A DNA stretch of 40,414 nucleotides from Pseudoalteromonas sp. H71. GTDB lineage: Bacteria; Pseudomonadota; Gammaproteobacteria; Enterobacterales; Alteromonadaceae. The DNA is taken from positions 243,289 to 283,702 of the forward strand of contig NZ_LODI01000001.1 in the NCBI RefSeq assembly GCF_001468485.1, written 5' to 3'. The translations under genes were made by a program, and so were the position numbers. The notes under the pieces were generated by a model. The model did no database searches and was not told the DNA's origin. It saw nothing but the letters and a program-made list of their open reading frames with translations. Positions 1 through 8,522 of the stretch are shown here, piece after piece; within the stretch, counting starts at the first letter, position 1; each line of letters begins with the position of its first letter.

Positions 1-51
1 TTGTCAGAATATGTGTTTAAGTTTAGTTGATTTTATAGCTTTTATACTTTC

Positions 52-93
52 TGTAAGCGCTTACATTTGTGTGTGCAATTGTAAGCGCTTACA
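52..93. promoter_or_regulatory. Two LacI-family operator-like palindromes
   Basis: The perfect 14-bp palindrome TGTAAGCGCTTACA occurs twice, at 52-65 and 80-93, with centres 28 bp apart. A central CG inside an even palindrome of this kind is typical of LacI-family operators. The only gene to the right ends here (minus strand, stop at 239), so the sites most likely control a gene transcribed leftward beyond position 1. The rest of 1-238 is AT-rich with no visible gene. The regulator is unknown. The LacI-type gene at 21104-22108 is a formal candidate, but no copy of this palindrome was seen beside it. Confidence 0.7.
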
Positions 94-238
94 AATAATA
101 TTGTGCAGTTGTGGTTTGGTCAACATATTTGTCTAAATTATTTACAATTAATTTACTGATTAACGTATTAACTGTAGTTCTAAAATAATCAAACTGCGTA
201 ATATTGTTTTAATATTTTATTTTTTAAGAGAATAGGTG

Positions 239-1030
239 TTACTTATTTTTAAATGGCATGATTAACAATGCCCAAAGTGACGCATTTTGTTTTTGGCTTG
301 GGTATTCTTTTAAGCCTATATCTATCTCGTTATCGGCTTTTTGGGCTTCATTTTTGTAACTACCAAACAGTTTGTCCCACCATATAACGCTAAATCCGTA
401 GTTCGAATTGGTTTCGCTCACACGTTGACTATGGTGAATACGATGCAGTATTTGAGTCATTAATATGAGCCGAAGGGGTTTCTCTATTGCTTGTGGCAAG
501 CGAATATTCGCATGGTTAAACAGCGCTAAACCATTAAGTGCTATTTCAAAAATTAATACAGCAATAGCGGGTACCCCTAAAGCGGTAACGGCAATGAGCT
601 TTATAAGTATGCTGAGTACAATTTCGATAGGGTGAAAACGCAAACCTGTACTGGTATCTACATGGGCATCGGCGTGGTGTACACGGTGCAAGCGCCACAA
701 AATAGGCACCTGATGAAAAAGCCGGTGCTGCCAATAAATAAGTATATCAAGCAGTAACATGCTTAAAATAATAGCAACAATACTTGGTGTGGCTATTTGA
801 TTAAATAAACCAATACCGTGCTCTTGGTTATAAAGCGCTACTGCGGTTAAGCCTATGGGCACACTTAAACGAGCAATTAGTGATGAAGCAAACACCAGTC
901 CAAAATTAGCAAACCATCGGGTGTTACTTTTTATAGGCGATTTACGTGCAGGCATACGCGATTCTAGCAGCATCATAATAACCAAAATGCTAAAAAAGAA
1001 CCCTAAACGCCACCAAATTTCATTACTCAT
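239..1030 (-). CDS. Sterol desaturase / fatty acid hydroxylase family membrane protein
   Basis: A 263-residue integral membrane protein with the diiron histidine boxes of the fatty acid hydroxylase superfamily: HRLFH (102-106), HRVHH (115-119) and HRIHH (196-200). Hydrophobic helices lie before the first box and between the second and third. The family uses O2 to hydroxylate or desaturate lipid chains or sterol-like substrates at the membrane; the substrate here is unknown. I start at ATG 1030, where ATGAGTAA overlaps the stop of the upstream ynjF-like gene by 8 bp. A longer reading to 1123 would run deep into that gene. It is the last gene of the operon that begins at 8332, and its position after a phospholipid synthase homologue suggests a lipid-modifying role. 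Confidence 0.85.
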   Translation of the reverse strand: MSNEIWWRLGFFFSILVIMMLLESRMPARKSPIKSNTRWFANFGLVFASSLIARLSVPIGLTAVALYNQEHGIGLFNQIATPSIVAIILSMLLLDILIYWQHRLFHQVPILWRLHRVHHADAHVDTSTGLRFHPIEIVLSILIKLIAVTALGVPAIAVLIFEIALNGLALFNHANIRLPQAIEKPLRLILMTQILHRIHHSQRVSETNSNYGFSVIWWDKLFGSYKNEAQKADNEIDIGLKEYPSQKQNASLWALLIMPFKNK

Positions 1031-1667
1031 TGGCTTGTGTAACCTCATCAACTTCCTGGAGTTTAAGCGTGTTATAACCACCATGTATACGTGTAAAAAT
1101 AGTAATAGCGCACGCAGTGGCAAAAATACTCGCCATTATGGCAAAGTGCTGCGGCCAAATACAAAAGGCAATAAATAGCGCTATGGTTTCTGTGCCTTCG
1201 GTTAAGCCATTTAAATAGTAAAAACTTTTGTATTTAAACTGGGGTTTTTCGAGCTTAAATTTTTCGGCGGCTATGGCAAAGGCTAAAAAGCTTGAGCCTG
1301 TGCCTATAAAGGTGGCCAGTAATATGCTACCTGCAATGGCGTTTTGCTCGGGGTTTGCCAAAATAAAGCCAAGCGGAATTGCCGCGTAAAATAAAAAGTC
1401 GAGGGTAATATCTAAAAAACCGCCAGCGCTTGAACTTAAATTTGCATGGCGTGCCAATGCGCCATCTAGCCCATCTAAAATACGATTTAAAGCAATAGCT
1501 GTTAACGCTGCGTACCACATTTCATACGCAATTAATGGCACAGCTAATAGCCCTATTAAAAAACCAACCACAGTGAGTTGGTCGGGCGTTATACCGCGCT
1601 TGTGCATTAACGCTACAACCGGAATTAACAGTGGCTTTATTACCGGGGTGATGTATTTGTCTAACAT
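1023..1667 (-). CDS. ynjF: CDP-alcohol phosphatidyltransferase family protein (YnjF-like)
   Basis: A 214-residue membrane protein carrying the complete family motif D(x2)DG(x2)AR(x8)G(x3)D(x3)D, with D65, D68, G69, A72, R73, G82, D86 and D90. The aspartates bind the metal ions and the CDP group. The family moves a phosphatidyl or related group from a CDP-activated lipid or alcohol onto an acceptor alcohol; the acceptor here cannot be told. Several hydrophobic segments follow the motif. It lies 27 bp after the ATPase gene and overlaps the next gene by 8 bp, which implies translational coupling. E. coli ynjF sits in the same order behind ynjBCD, which supports the assignment. Confidence 0.85.
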   Translation of the reverse strand: MLDKYITPVIKPLLIPVVALMHKRGITPDQLTVVGFLIGLLAVPLIAYEMWYAALTAIALNRILDGLDGALARHANLSSSAGGFLDITLDFLFYAAIPLGFILANPEQNAIAGSILLATFIGTGSSFLAFAIAAEKFKLEKPQFKYKSFYYLNGLTEGTETIALFIAFCIWPQHFAIMASIFATACAITIFTRIHGGYNTLKLQEVDEVTQANE

Positions 1668-1694
1668 ACTTAGTGCCTTGTGCTTTTTGTGCGT

Positions 1695-2333
1695 TTATTT
1701 GGCTAAATTTAAGGTGATCAGTTTGCCGTTTGCAGCCTCTGCATCGCTATGATCGTGGGTTACCATAATAGCGGGCAATTTATGCTCACGTATTTGGCTA
1801 AATACCAGTTCGCGGGTATCTACTCTTAATTGGGTATCGAGCTTGCTAAATGGCTCATCAAGCAAAATAGCTTTTGGCTCGCTTAATAGCATACGCAGTA
1901 AAGCAACGCGGGCTTGTTGCCCCCCAGAGAGATTGTCGGGGTGGCGATTAGCCATGCCTTTTAATCCTACTTGTTCAAGGGCGTGCTCTATTTTTTCAAG
2001 GCGCTGTTTTTTATTGCCTTTAGGCATAGCAAAGGCAATGTTACCGCTTACCGACAAATGCGAGAATAATAACGCATCTTGATAAAGCACACCTATGTGG
2101 CGTAAATGAGCAGGCAAGTTATTAATATTTTTACCGTTAAGCCACACTTCGCCACTTGCGTTAAAGCCGTTGGGTAATGTGCCGGTAAGCCAATTTAATA
2201 AACTTGATTTACCACTGCCTGATGGCCCCATAATAGTAAGTATTTCGCCGCCTTTTACCTGCTCGTTTAAGCTTAGTAATTGCTCATGTTGACGATAAAG
2301 CTCACAATTTTTAATCTCTAAAGATGACTGCAT
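1695..2333 (-). CDS. ynjD: ABC transporter ATP-binding protein (YnjD-like)
   Basis: A 212-residue ABC ATPase. The Walker A motif GPSGSGKSS is at residues 36-44, followed by the signature LSGGQQARVALLRM, a Walker B ending in LLDEP and the switch histidine in VTHD. It should power import by the permease encoded just upstream (22-bp gap) together with the periplasmic binding protein YnjB. It resembles the short ATPases of thiamine, sulfate and iron type importers. The substrate of E. coli YnjBCD is, to my knowledge, not settled, so none is assigned. Confidence 0.88.
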   Translation of the reverse strand: MQSSLEIKNCELYRQHEQLLSLNEQVKGGEILTIMGPSGSGKSSLLNWLTGTLPNGFNASGEVWLNGKNINNLPAHLRHIGVLYQDALLFSHLSVSGNIAFAMPKGNKKQRLEKIEHALEQVGLKGMANRHPDNLSGGQQARVALLRMLLSEPKAILLDEPFSKLDTQLRVDTRELVFSQIREHKLPAIMVTHDHSDAEAANGKLITLNLAK

Positions 2334-2355
2334 TAAAAACCTTTTAATTTATGGG

Positions 2356-4110
2356 TTAGCGATGTGCGCTTTTAAAAAAGTACTTAGGTAAAACCCACGC
2401 CAGGATAAAGCCAATGAGTGGCAATGCCATTTGCATAATGGCATACACAGCACTGGTACGCCTACTTGCGCCATTAGCAAGGGTAACCGCTTCGGTTGTT
2501 ATGGTTGCTATGCGCCCGCCACCGGCTAAAAGTGTAGGTAAGTATTGGCCAAAGCTAATGGCTAAACCAAGTGCAGCCGCAATCAAAATAGGGGCAAACA
2601 ACTGGGGTAGTTTTACCTGTAAAAACACTTTGCAGGGCGTGGCGCCAAGGCTTGCTGCTACATGAGCAAAGCGAGGGTCTAATCGCCTATAGCTGCTCGC
2701 AAGCGATAAAAACACATACGGTAGTACAAACAATAAATGGGTAAATACCACATTAAAAAACGCGGCTTGGTTATTTGCTAGTTGCTGCAGCCACACTAGG
2801 CCAAATAAAAACGCAATACTTGGTACAAGCAGCGGTAAATAAATAATTAAGCTGGTAAAGCGCGATAGGGGTTTTGCATTTAACTGCTCAGACTCTAAGC
2901 ACAAAAGCGTAATAATAATGGCAAATAACGTAGTAACTAGCCCTATCGCAAGGGTATTACAAAGCGGGCCTTGCATTTGCATTAGTGCACTTTTAAAGTG
3001 AAATAGCGTGAGCTGCTCGGGCAGTGCCGCCGGAAAACGCCAAAATCCGGCAACCGACCACATAATTAAGCCAATTAATGAAAGCAAAATAAAGCCAATT
3101 ACAAATACTGTTAATACGGTCGTTATTTTTTGCCAATAAACACCGCCATATTCTCGCTCTCCATTGGTGAGTAAATCGCTAAATAATACTTTTATGGTTT
3201 TTTCGCCGCCAAGCCAAAGAGCTAGTAAACCACCAGTAAGTACAAGCTGCAATAATGCCCCCGCAGAGGCTTTAATACGCAGGTTTAAATCTACATCGTT
3301 AAACCAGTGCATAATAGCGACAGCCAAGGTGGGTGGTGTATTTGGCCCCAAAATAAGTGGCATTTCTACACTTGCACTGGCATAAGCCAATACGGCTAAA
3401 ATGGGTAGGCGCAGTAATGGATAAAGGCTTGGCAGAATCACTTTAAAAAAAGCAGTCATAGGGCAGTAGCCTAAATTAAGCGCTACTTTATGTTGGTGGC
3501 GCAGTTTTTTGCCAAGCTCAGGTTGGGCAAGCACACCTAGCGCCATTAACAGTAAAAAAGGCAGCTCTTTAAGGGTTAAGCCTAAAATTATACTAATGCC
3601 AAACGAATCATGCGGAAACATGCCGTTAGGCGCAAGTTCCCACCCACTAAACCAAGGCGATACTAAACGCGAGATCATACCCGAAGGAGCAATTAAAAAA
3701 CCAACCGCTATAGCCGCTGCTGCGTGGGGTATTACCAGTATTGGGCTCAGTAAACGCTGAATACGGTTAAGCCAAGGACTATTAAAAAATGCCGCTAAAA
3801 TCATTAACGTAATGATAAAGGCAAGTAAGGTACTTATTAATCCTGTGCCAACACTTAGCATAACCATGTGTGTAAGGCCGGGTGTTTGCATAAGCATAGT
3901 AAAGCCATGTAGGCCAAGTGTTGTATGTTCAAGTACCGGCGCATAGCCAAAAGCGGGTAATAGTACGCTAATTAATCCGCCTATTACGGGCAAAATAAGC
4001 AATGCCAGTAAAAAGCTTGGGCTTAATTTAACTAATTTACTGAACATATCGGCGCTTTTATGTGATTTAAGCGTTGGGCTTGCTGCTAACTTATTTGAAA
4101 CAACACTCAT
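2356..4110 (-). CDS. ynjC: ABC transporter permease, duplicated (YnjC-like)
   Basis: A 584-residue inner-membrane protein made of two fused permease halves, roughly residues 40-310 and 325-580. Each half ends in an EAA-type loop that docks the ATPase: one reads NLGYCPMTAFFKVILPSLY and the other ASLGATPCKVFLQVKLPQLF. A single chain replaces a permease pair, as in E. coli YnjC and in ThiP or FbpB-type importers. Its start overlaps the stop of the binding-protein gene by 4 bp (ATGA), so translation is probably coupled. It works with the downstream ATPase and the upstream YnjB-like protein. Confidence 0.88.
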   Translation of the reverse strand: MSVVSNKLAASPTLKSHKSADMFSKLVKLSPSFLLALLILPVIGGLISVLLPAFGYAPVLEHTTLGLHGFTMLMQTPGLTHMVMLSVGTGLISTLLAFIITLMILAAFFNSPWLNRIQRLLSPILVIPHAAAAIAVGFLIAPSGMISRLVSPWFSGWELAPNGMFPHDSFGISIILGLTLKELPFLLLMALGVLAQPELGKKLRHQHKVALNLGYCPMTAFFKVILPSLYPLLRLPILAVLAYASASVEMPLILGPNTPPTLAVAIMHWFNDVDLNLRIKASAGALLQLVLTGGLLALWLGGEKTIKVLFSDLLTNGEREYGGVYWQKITTVLTVFVIGFILLSLIGLIMWSVAGFWRFPAALPEQLTLFHFKSALMQMQGPLCNTLAIGLVTTLFAIIITLLCLESEQLNAKPLSRFTSLIIYLPLLVPSIAFLFGLVWLQQLANNQAAFFNVVFTHLLFVLPYVFLSLASSYRRLDPRFAHVAASLGATPCKVFLQVKLPQLFAPILIAAALGLAISFGQYLPTLLAGGGRIATITTEAVTLANGASRRTSAVYAIMQMALPLIGFILAWVLPKYFFKSAHR

Positions 4111-5384
4111 TGGCTAACCCCAAAGCGCGCTTGCCAACCTTGCATAATAGCGTTTACCCAGCTTGGGTGTGGCTCACTTAGCGTGCGTTTAATGCTATTT
4201 AAGGGTAATGCGCTTGGATGCGGTTCCACCGTTTTAAACAAGGCTTGCTGCTCTTGGCTCAATGTAGATTGAATCAATACACTTTTATCCCCCCAAACTG
4301 AAGGTTTTTGCTTATGTGCTTGCGCCTCCGGGCTTAATAAAAAATTAGCCACCAATTGCGCACTTTGTGCATGGCTTGCATTATAAGGAATAGCGACGAA
4401 GTGAGTGTTACTTAAACTGCCATCTTGCATTGCATAACTGCGAATACTTTTTGGTAAATCATAACGTTTAACGGCGGCGGGTACTTCGGGCGCTGAAAAC
4501 GTAAATGCTATGCTTAGCTCTGTGTCGCCTACTAAGCGGCGCATTTGTGCACCACTTTGCATAAAATGGCTGCCATCGCGCCAAAGTGTTGGGTGCAGTT
4601 TATTTAAAAAGTTCCATAATGGGTTTAATACTTGGGCTGTGTTTTGTGCAGTAGCTGGCTGATTTAACTGCGCTTTAAGTGTGTCATCACTTTGTTGATG
4701 TAGCATGACAAGCGCGTATTTTAAAAAGCTCATTCCTAAAAAATCAGGTGGCTTTGGGTAACTAAAGCGACCCGGGTTTTGTGCGCTCCAGCTAAGTAAT
4801 TGGGTTAGGGTTGTTGGTAGTGTGTTATTTGCAGTGTCGTCAATTGCTAAACTGTCGTAATAAAAGGTGAGCGATGCTTGACCCCAAGGTGCTTCCATTC
4901 CATTGGTGGGTATTCCAAAATCAAAATTAACAGCGGGGTTATTGCTAGGGTCGGTGTAACTAAAATTAGGCAGCTTATTAGCCCATTGTTTTAATAATAA
5001 AGAGTGCTCGCTCATGGTGGCAAAGTTAGCACCGTTTATCCAAATTAAATCTACGCTGCCTTTATCGTTATTGTTTGCTGATTTTTCAGCAAGTACCCGG
5101 CTTACTGCTTCGCTGGTATCACTTAGCTTTACATGTACTAAGTTTATGTTGTGTTTGGTTTTTACTTGCTGTGCAGCCCATTGAATATACGCATTTATTT
5201 GCGCATCGCCACCCCACGCATAAAAATATACGCTTTGGTCTTTGCCTAAGCTTTCAACTTGCTGCCAGCGGCTTTGTAATTGTGTACTTGCTAGGCTTTT
5301 AAAACTAATAACAAGGCAAATGCAAAAAGCGACACAGCATAAGCTGTATCGCGATAATGTTTGCCAAAATTTATTAGCGAGCAT
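4107..5384 (-). CDS. ynjB: ABC transporter periplasmic binding protein (YnjB-like)
   Basis: A 425-residue exported protein. A basic N-terminus and a hydrophobic stretch (about residues 14-32) form a signal sequence. The mature part opens with the YFYAWGGDAQINAYIQW block that marks YnjB-type solute-binding proteins, and the fold is that of the extracellular solute-binding family used for ions and small cofactors. It should capture a ligand in the periplasm and deliver it to the YnjC-like permease. The start overlaps the end of the DUF547 gene by 11 bp and the stop overlaps the permease start by 4 bp, giving a tightly coupled unit. The ligand cannot be read from the sequence. Confidence 0.87.
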   Translation of the reverse strand: MLANKFWQTLSRYSLCCVAFCICLVISFKSLASTQLQSRWQQVESLGKDQSVYFYAWGGDAQINAYIQWAAQQVKTKHNINLVHVKLSDTSEAVSRVLAEKSANNNDKGSVDLIWINGANFATMSEHSLLLKQWANKLPNFSYTDPSNNPAVNFDFGIPTNGMEAPWGQASLTFYYDSLAIDDTANNTLPTTLTQLLSWSAQNPGRFSYPKPPDFLGMSFLKYALVMLHQQSDDTLKAQLNQPATAQNTAQVLNPLWNFLNKLHPTLWRDGSHFMQSGAQMRRLVGDTELSIAFTFSAPEVPAAVKRYDLPKSIRSYAMQDGSLSNTHFVAIPYNASHAQSAQLVANFLLSPEAQAHKQKPSVWGDKSVLIQSTLSQEQQALFKTVEPHPSALPLNSIKRTLSEPHPSWVNAIMQGWQARFGVSQ

Positions 5385-6177
5385 TTAAATCCCAGTTGTA
5401 ATCTAAAAACTTAATTTTCATGTCGTCATTTTCAAGCGCTTTTTGCTGAGCGGGTATCAGTTTTAGCTCGTCTGCGTATTGTGAGAAAAACTGTTGTAAC
5501 GAATTAGCGCCTCTAAAACCGTGTTCAAAATCATCACCGTACCATTTAAATATTGAAGACACACTTAGCGTGTTATCTTGCGCCATATTACGTGTCATAT
5601 CAGATAAAAAACGGTCAGTTTGATGGTGTAATTGTGATTCGAGTTTAGATTCTGTGTAGGCTTCTTCACGTAGTGCTGGGCAGCCAATACTGGCACAATT
5701 TACAGCAAAGTGAATACGAGGGTCGTTGTATTTACCACTGCCGCGTATTAAACCATGCTCAATATCATCAAGGCTACGAGTTTTACCAAGTAATGGCACA
5801 AACTCTTTGCTCCACGGCGAGCTAAAAAAGCTGCCTAAATCTTTAATCGATTTAAGACTTGGGTATTTAGTTAATATAAGCTCAAGAGTAAAGGCGTTAT
5901 ACGCATTGATTAAAAAAGCCAGCTGCTTATGTTTGCTCCATTCATCAAACTCATTTTGCGTAACCGCCGATAGTGAATCTAAATAGGTTTTAAGTTCACT
6001 GTACTTGGCTTTAATTGCTGAATAATCGACCTCTGTGCTGTGGCCATGATTAATAGCTACAACATGATTGTTTAATAATACGTTCCAGCTGTCGTGCATG
6101 TTTTGAGCATTGCTTGCAAACGATGTTGCAAGCAAAGCAGACCCTAACAATAGCGCTTTAAAAGGTGTTTTAAACAT
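5374..6177 (-). CDS. DUF547 domain protein, exported
   Basis: A 267-residue protein with a signal peptide (MFKTPFKALLLGSALLATSF, then SNAQ) and a DUF547 domain, recognised by INAYNAFTLELIL, the block around RSLDDIEHGLIRG and the cysteine pair in NCASIGCPALREEAY. The biochemical function of DUF547 is not known to me. I start at ATG 6177, one base after the stop of the flavoprotein gene and behind a GAGG motif. An in-frame ATG at 6210 would add 11 residues that hide the signal peptide. DUF547 genes are often found near TVP38-type genes, as here. Confidence 0.85.
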   Translation of the reverse strand: MFKTPFKALLLGSALLATSFASNAQNMHDSWNVLLNNHVVAINHGHSTEVDYSAIKAKYSELKTYLDSLSAVTQNEFDEWSKHKQLAFLINAYNAFTLELILTKYPSLKSIKDLGSFFSSPWSKEFVPLLGKTRSLDDIEHGLIRGSGKYNDPRIHFAVNCASIGCPALREEAYTESKLESQLHHQTDRFLSDMTRNMAQDNTLSVSSIFKWYGDDFEHGFRGANSLQQFFSQYADELKLIPAQQKALENDDMKIKFLDYNWDLNAR

Positions 6178-6178
6178 T

Positions 6179-8332
6179 TTAGCCTCTGCGCCATGTGTGG
6201 TATTTTTCAAGCATGTTAAGTACTTTCTCAGGTGCGTGAGCGCGTTTCCACTCGCCGGCTGCGTACTTGTTACCTTCAGCCCACGTAGGGTAGCTGTGAA
6301 TAGTGCCTAGTATTTTGTTAAGGCCTAAACCGTGTTTCATTGCCAGTACAAACTCAGCTATTAAATCGCCAGCGTGCTCAGATACCACAGTAACACCAAG
6401 GATTTTGTCTTTGCCTTTTGGTGTAATTACTTTAATAAAGCCTTTGGTGGCGCTGTCGGTAATGGCACGGTCTAGCTCTTCAAATTCAAAGCGAGTGATT
6501 TCATAGTCTATGCCTTTTTCAATCGCTTCTTGCTCATTTATGCCCACTCTTGCTACTTCAGGGTCAATAAATGTGGTCCAAGGAATAACACGGTAATCTA
6601 CTTTAAACTTTTTAAGATTACCAAATAAGCCATTTACTGCTGCGTACCACCCCTGATGAGCGGCTACGTGCGTAAACTGATACGGTCCTACTATATCGCC
6701 AGCGGCAAAAATATTAGGGTAAAGCGTTTCAAGGTATTCGTTAGTTACTACAGTACGATTAGTTTCTATACCAAGTTCTTCAAGGCCGTAACCTTTAAGA
6801 CGAGCGCTTCGGCCCACAGCACATAGTAGCTCATCGTATTCAATATCGATTTCGGTATCGTTATGTTTTACCACAATGAACTTTTTGCCATCGCGCGCTT
6901 CACAGCGTAGTGCCTGATGCGAGGTTAAAATGTTTACGCCGCTTTGCGTTAGCGCTTCGTGAGCAAAGGTAGACACTTCTAGGTCTTCTTTGATCATAAT
7001 ACGTTCAGCCATTTCAATTTGCGTAACGCTTGAACCTAAGCGGGCAAAGCTTTGTGCAAGTTCGCACCCAATTGGACCACCGCCAAGTACAACAAGCTTT
7101 TTAGGGGCTTCTTCAAGCTCAGCAAATTTAGTCCATAAGGTGTCACTTGTTACATAGCCTGTTTCTTCAATACCCGGTAATGGCGGTACAAATGGGCGTG
7201 CGCCAGTGGCAATAACAATAGTACGGGCAGTGAGTGTTTGTGTGCCGCCATCGTTAAGCTTAATTTCTACCGTCCATGGGTCTAATAATTTACCGTAGCC
7301 TTTTACAACATCTACGCCTAGGTTTGTGTAGCGCTCAACGCTGTCGTGAGGTGCGATGTCGGCAATTACTTGGTGTACACGTGCCATTACTTTTTTAAAC
7401 GAAAACTGCGGTGTGGTGTTTTCAAGCCCGTAATGCTCGCCATGACGAATTTGTTCTGCCACTTTTGCACTTTTAATTATGGCCTTACTTGGCACGCAGC
7501 CATAGTTTAAACAGTCTCCACCCATTTCGCCGGCTTCAATTAGGGTTACTTTGGCTTTAACTGCCGCTGCAATGTAGCTTGTCACTAAGCCGCCAGCTCC
7601 CGCGCCAATAACAATCATGTTTCGATCGAACTTTTTAGGCTTAGTGTAATTTTTGTATACACGACGTTTTTTAAATACGTTTAGAATACTCTTCGCTATT
7701 AATGGGAATACACCTAACAGGGCAAATGAAAGGATAAGATCGAGGGATAAAATACCAGACAAGCTCTCAATTTGCGCAAGCTGAGTACCGGCATTTACAA
7801 ATACAAACGTACCCGCCAACATACCTACCTGGCTTACCCAGTAGAAGGTCCACGATTTAATAGCAGTAACACCCATTAGTAAATTAATTAAAAAGAACGG
7901 GAATACTGGCACCAAACGAAGTGTAAATAGGTAAAAGCCACCTTCTTTTTCAACGCCCGCATCAATAGCCGCTAAACGCTCAGGAAAACGTTGTTTTATA
8001 GAGTCGCGTAATAAATAACGCGACACTAAAAAGGCAAGTGTTGCCCCAATTGTAGATGCAAATGACGCAACCAATAAACCCTCAACTAATCCAAATAGCG
8101 CACCTGCTGCCAACGTTAAAATAGCCGCACCCGGTAAAGAGAGAGCTGTCACTACCACATAAAGTAAAAAGAAGCCGCCAATAACAAGTAGCGGCGACTG
8201 CGCCTTGTACTGGTCAAATTGGTCCATTGACCCTTTTAAGCCATCAAGTGTTAGTAACTGGTGTAAATTAAAATGAAAGAACGCGCCAATAGCAGCGGCT
8301 GCAATCACTATCAAAAATAATTTTTTTATCAT
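6179..8332 (-). CDS. TVP38/TMEM64 membrane domain fused to FAD-dependent pyridine nucleotide-disulfide oxidoreductase
   Basis: A 717-residue fusion. The first ~220 residues are a multi-pass TVP38/TMEM64 (DedA-like, SNARE-associated) domain with the typical LSLPGAAILTLAAGALFG block. The rest is a full flavoprotein of the mercuric reductase / dihydrolipoamide dehydrogenase family: an FAD-binding GAGAGG motif, the redox-active pair C274/C279 in GGDCLNYGCVPSK, an NAD(P)-binding GGGPIGCE motif, an FAD-binding AAGD motif and a C-terminal dimerisation domain ending near HSYPTWAEG. There is no N-terminal HMA domain and no C-terminal vicinal cysteine pair, so mercury reduction is unlikely. It probably moves electrons at the inner membrane; the partner is unknown. 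It is the first gene of the seven-gene operon. Confidence 0.88.
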   Translation of the reverse strand: MIKKLFLIVIAAAAIGAFFHFNLHQLLTLDGLKGSMDQFDQYKAQSPLLVIGGFFLLYVVVTALSLPGAAILTLAAGALFGLVEGLLVASFASTIGATLAFLVSRYLLRDSIKQRFPERLAAIDAGVEKEGGFYLFTLRLVPVFPFFLINLLMGVTAIKSWTFYWVSQVGMLAGTFVFVNAGTQLAQIESLSGILSLDLILSFALLGVFPLIAKSILNVFKKRRVYKNYTKPKKFDRNMIVIGAGAGGLVTSYIAAAVKAKVTLIEAGEMGGDCLNYGCVPSKAIIKSAKVAEQIRHGEHYGLENTTPQFSFKKVMARVHQVIADIAPHDSVERYTNLGVDVVKGYGKLLDPWTVEIKLNDGGTQTLTARTIVIATGARPFVPPLPGIEETGYVTSDTLWTKFAELEEAPKKLVVLGGGPIGCELAQSFARLGSSVTQIEMAERIMIKEDLEVSTFAHEALTQSGVNILTSHQALRCEARDGKKFIVVKHNDTEIDIEYDELLCAVGRSARLKGYGLEELGIETNRTVVTNEYLETLYPNIFAAGDIVGPYQFTHVAAHQGWYAAVNGLFGNLKKFKVDYRVIPWTTFIDPEVARVGINEQEAIEKGIDYEITRFEFEELDRAITDSATKGFIKVITPKGKDKILGVTVVSEHAGDLIAEFVLAMKHGLGLNKILGTIHSYPTWAEGNKYAAGEWKRAHAPEKVLNMLEKYHTWRRG

Positions 8333-8421
8333 GTTCTCTCTCTTAATTAGGGCCTATTGACCTTTCGTATTGCCCTAGGTAAACCCTTTGGGCTGCGCCT
8401 GTTTAGCACTCATTTTACTTT

Positions 8422-8457
8422 AAAGCCTATGTGAGATAATAACATCACATAGGCTTT
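8422..8457 (-). terminator. Hairpin terminator after the TonB receptor gene
   Basis: A perfect 13-bp stem (AAAGCCTATGTGA at 8422-8434 with its complement at 8445-8457) encloses a 10-nt loop. It lies 65 bp past the receptor stop on the minus strand. The run of T after it is short, so termination may be only partial. It separates the receptor from the operon beginning at 8332. Confidence 0.7.
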
Positions 8458-8522
8458 GCCCTGCTAGGTATTTAAGCAGGTTGATGCAAATTTAACCTAG
8501 AAAAGCTAAGTATTCATAAATC

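Noticed and set aside
6179..8332. Mercuric reductase (merA)
   Set aside because: The HMA domain, the C-terminal cysteine pair and any mer neighbours are absent, and the membrane domain points to another role.
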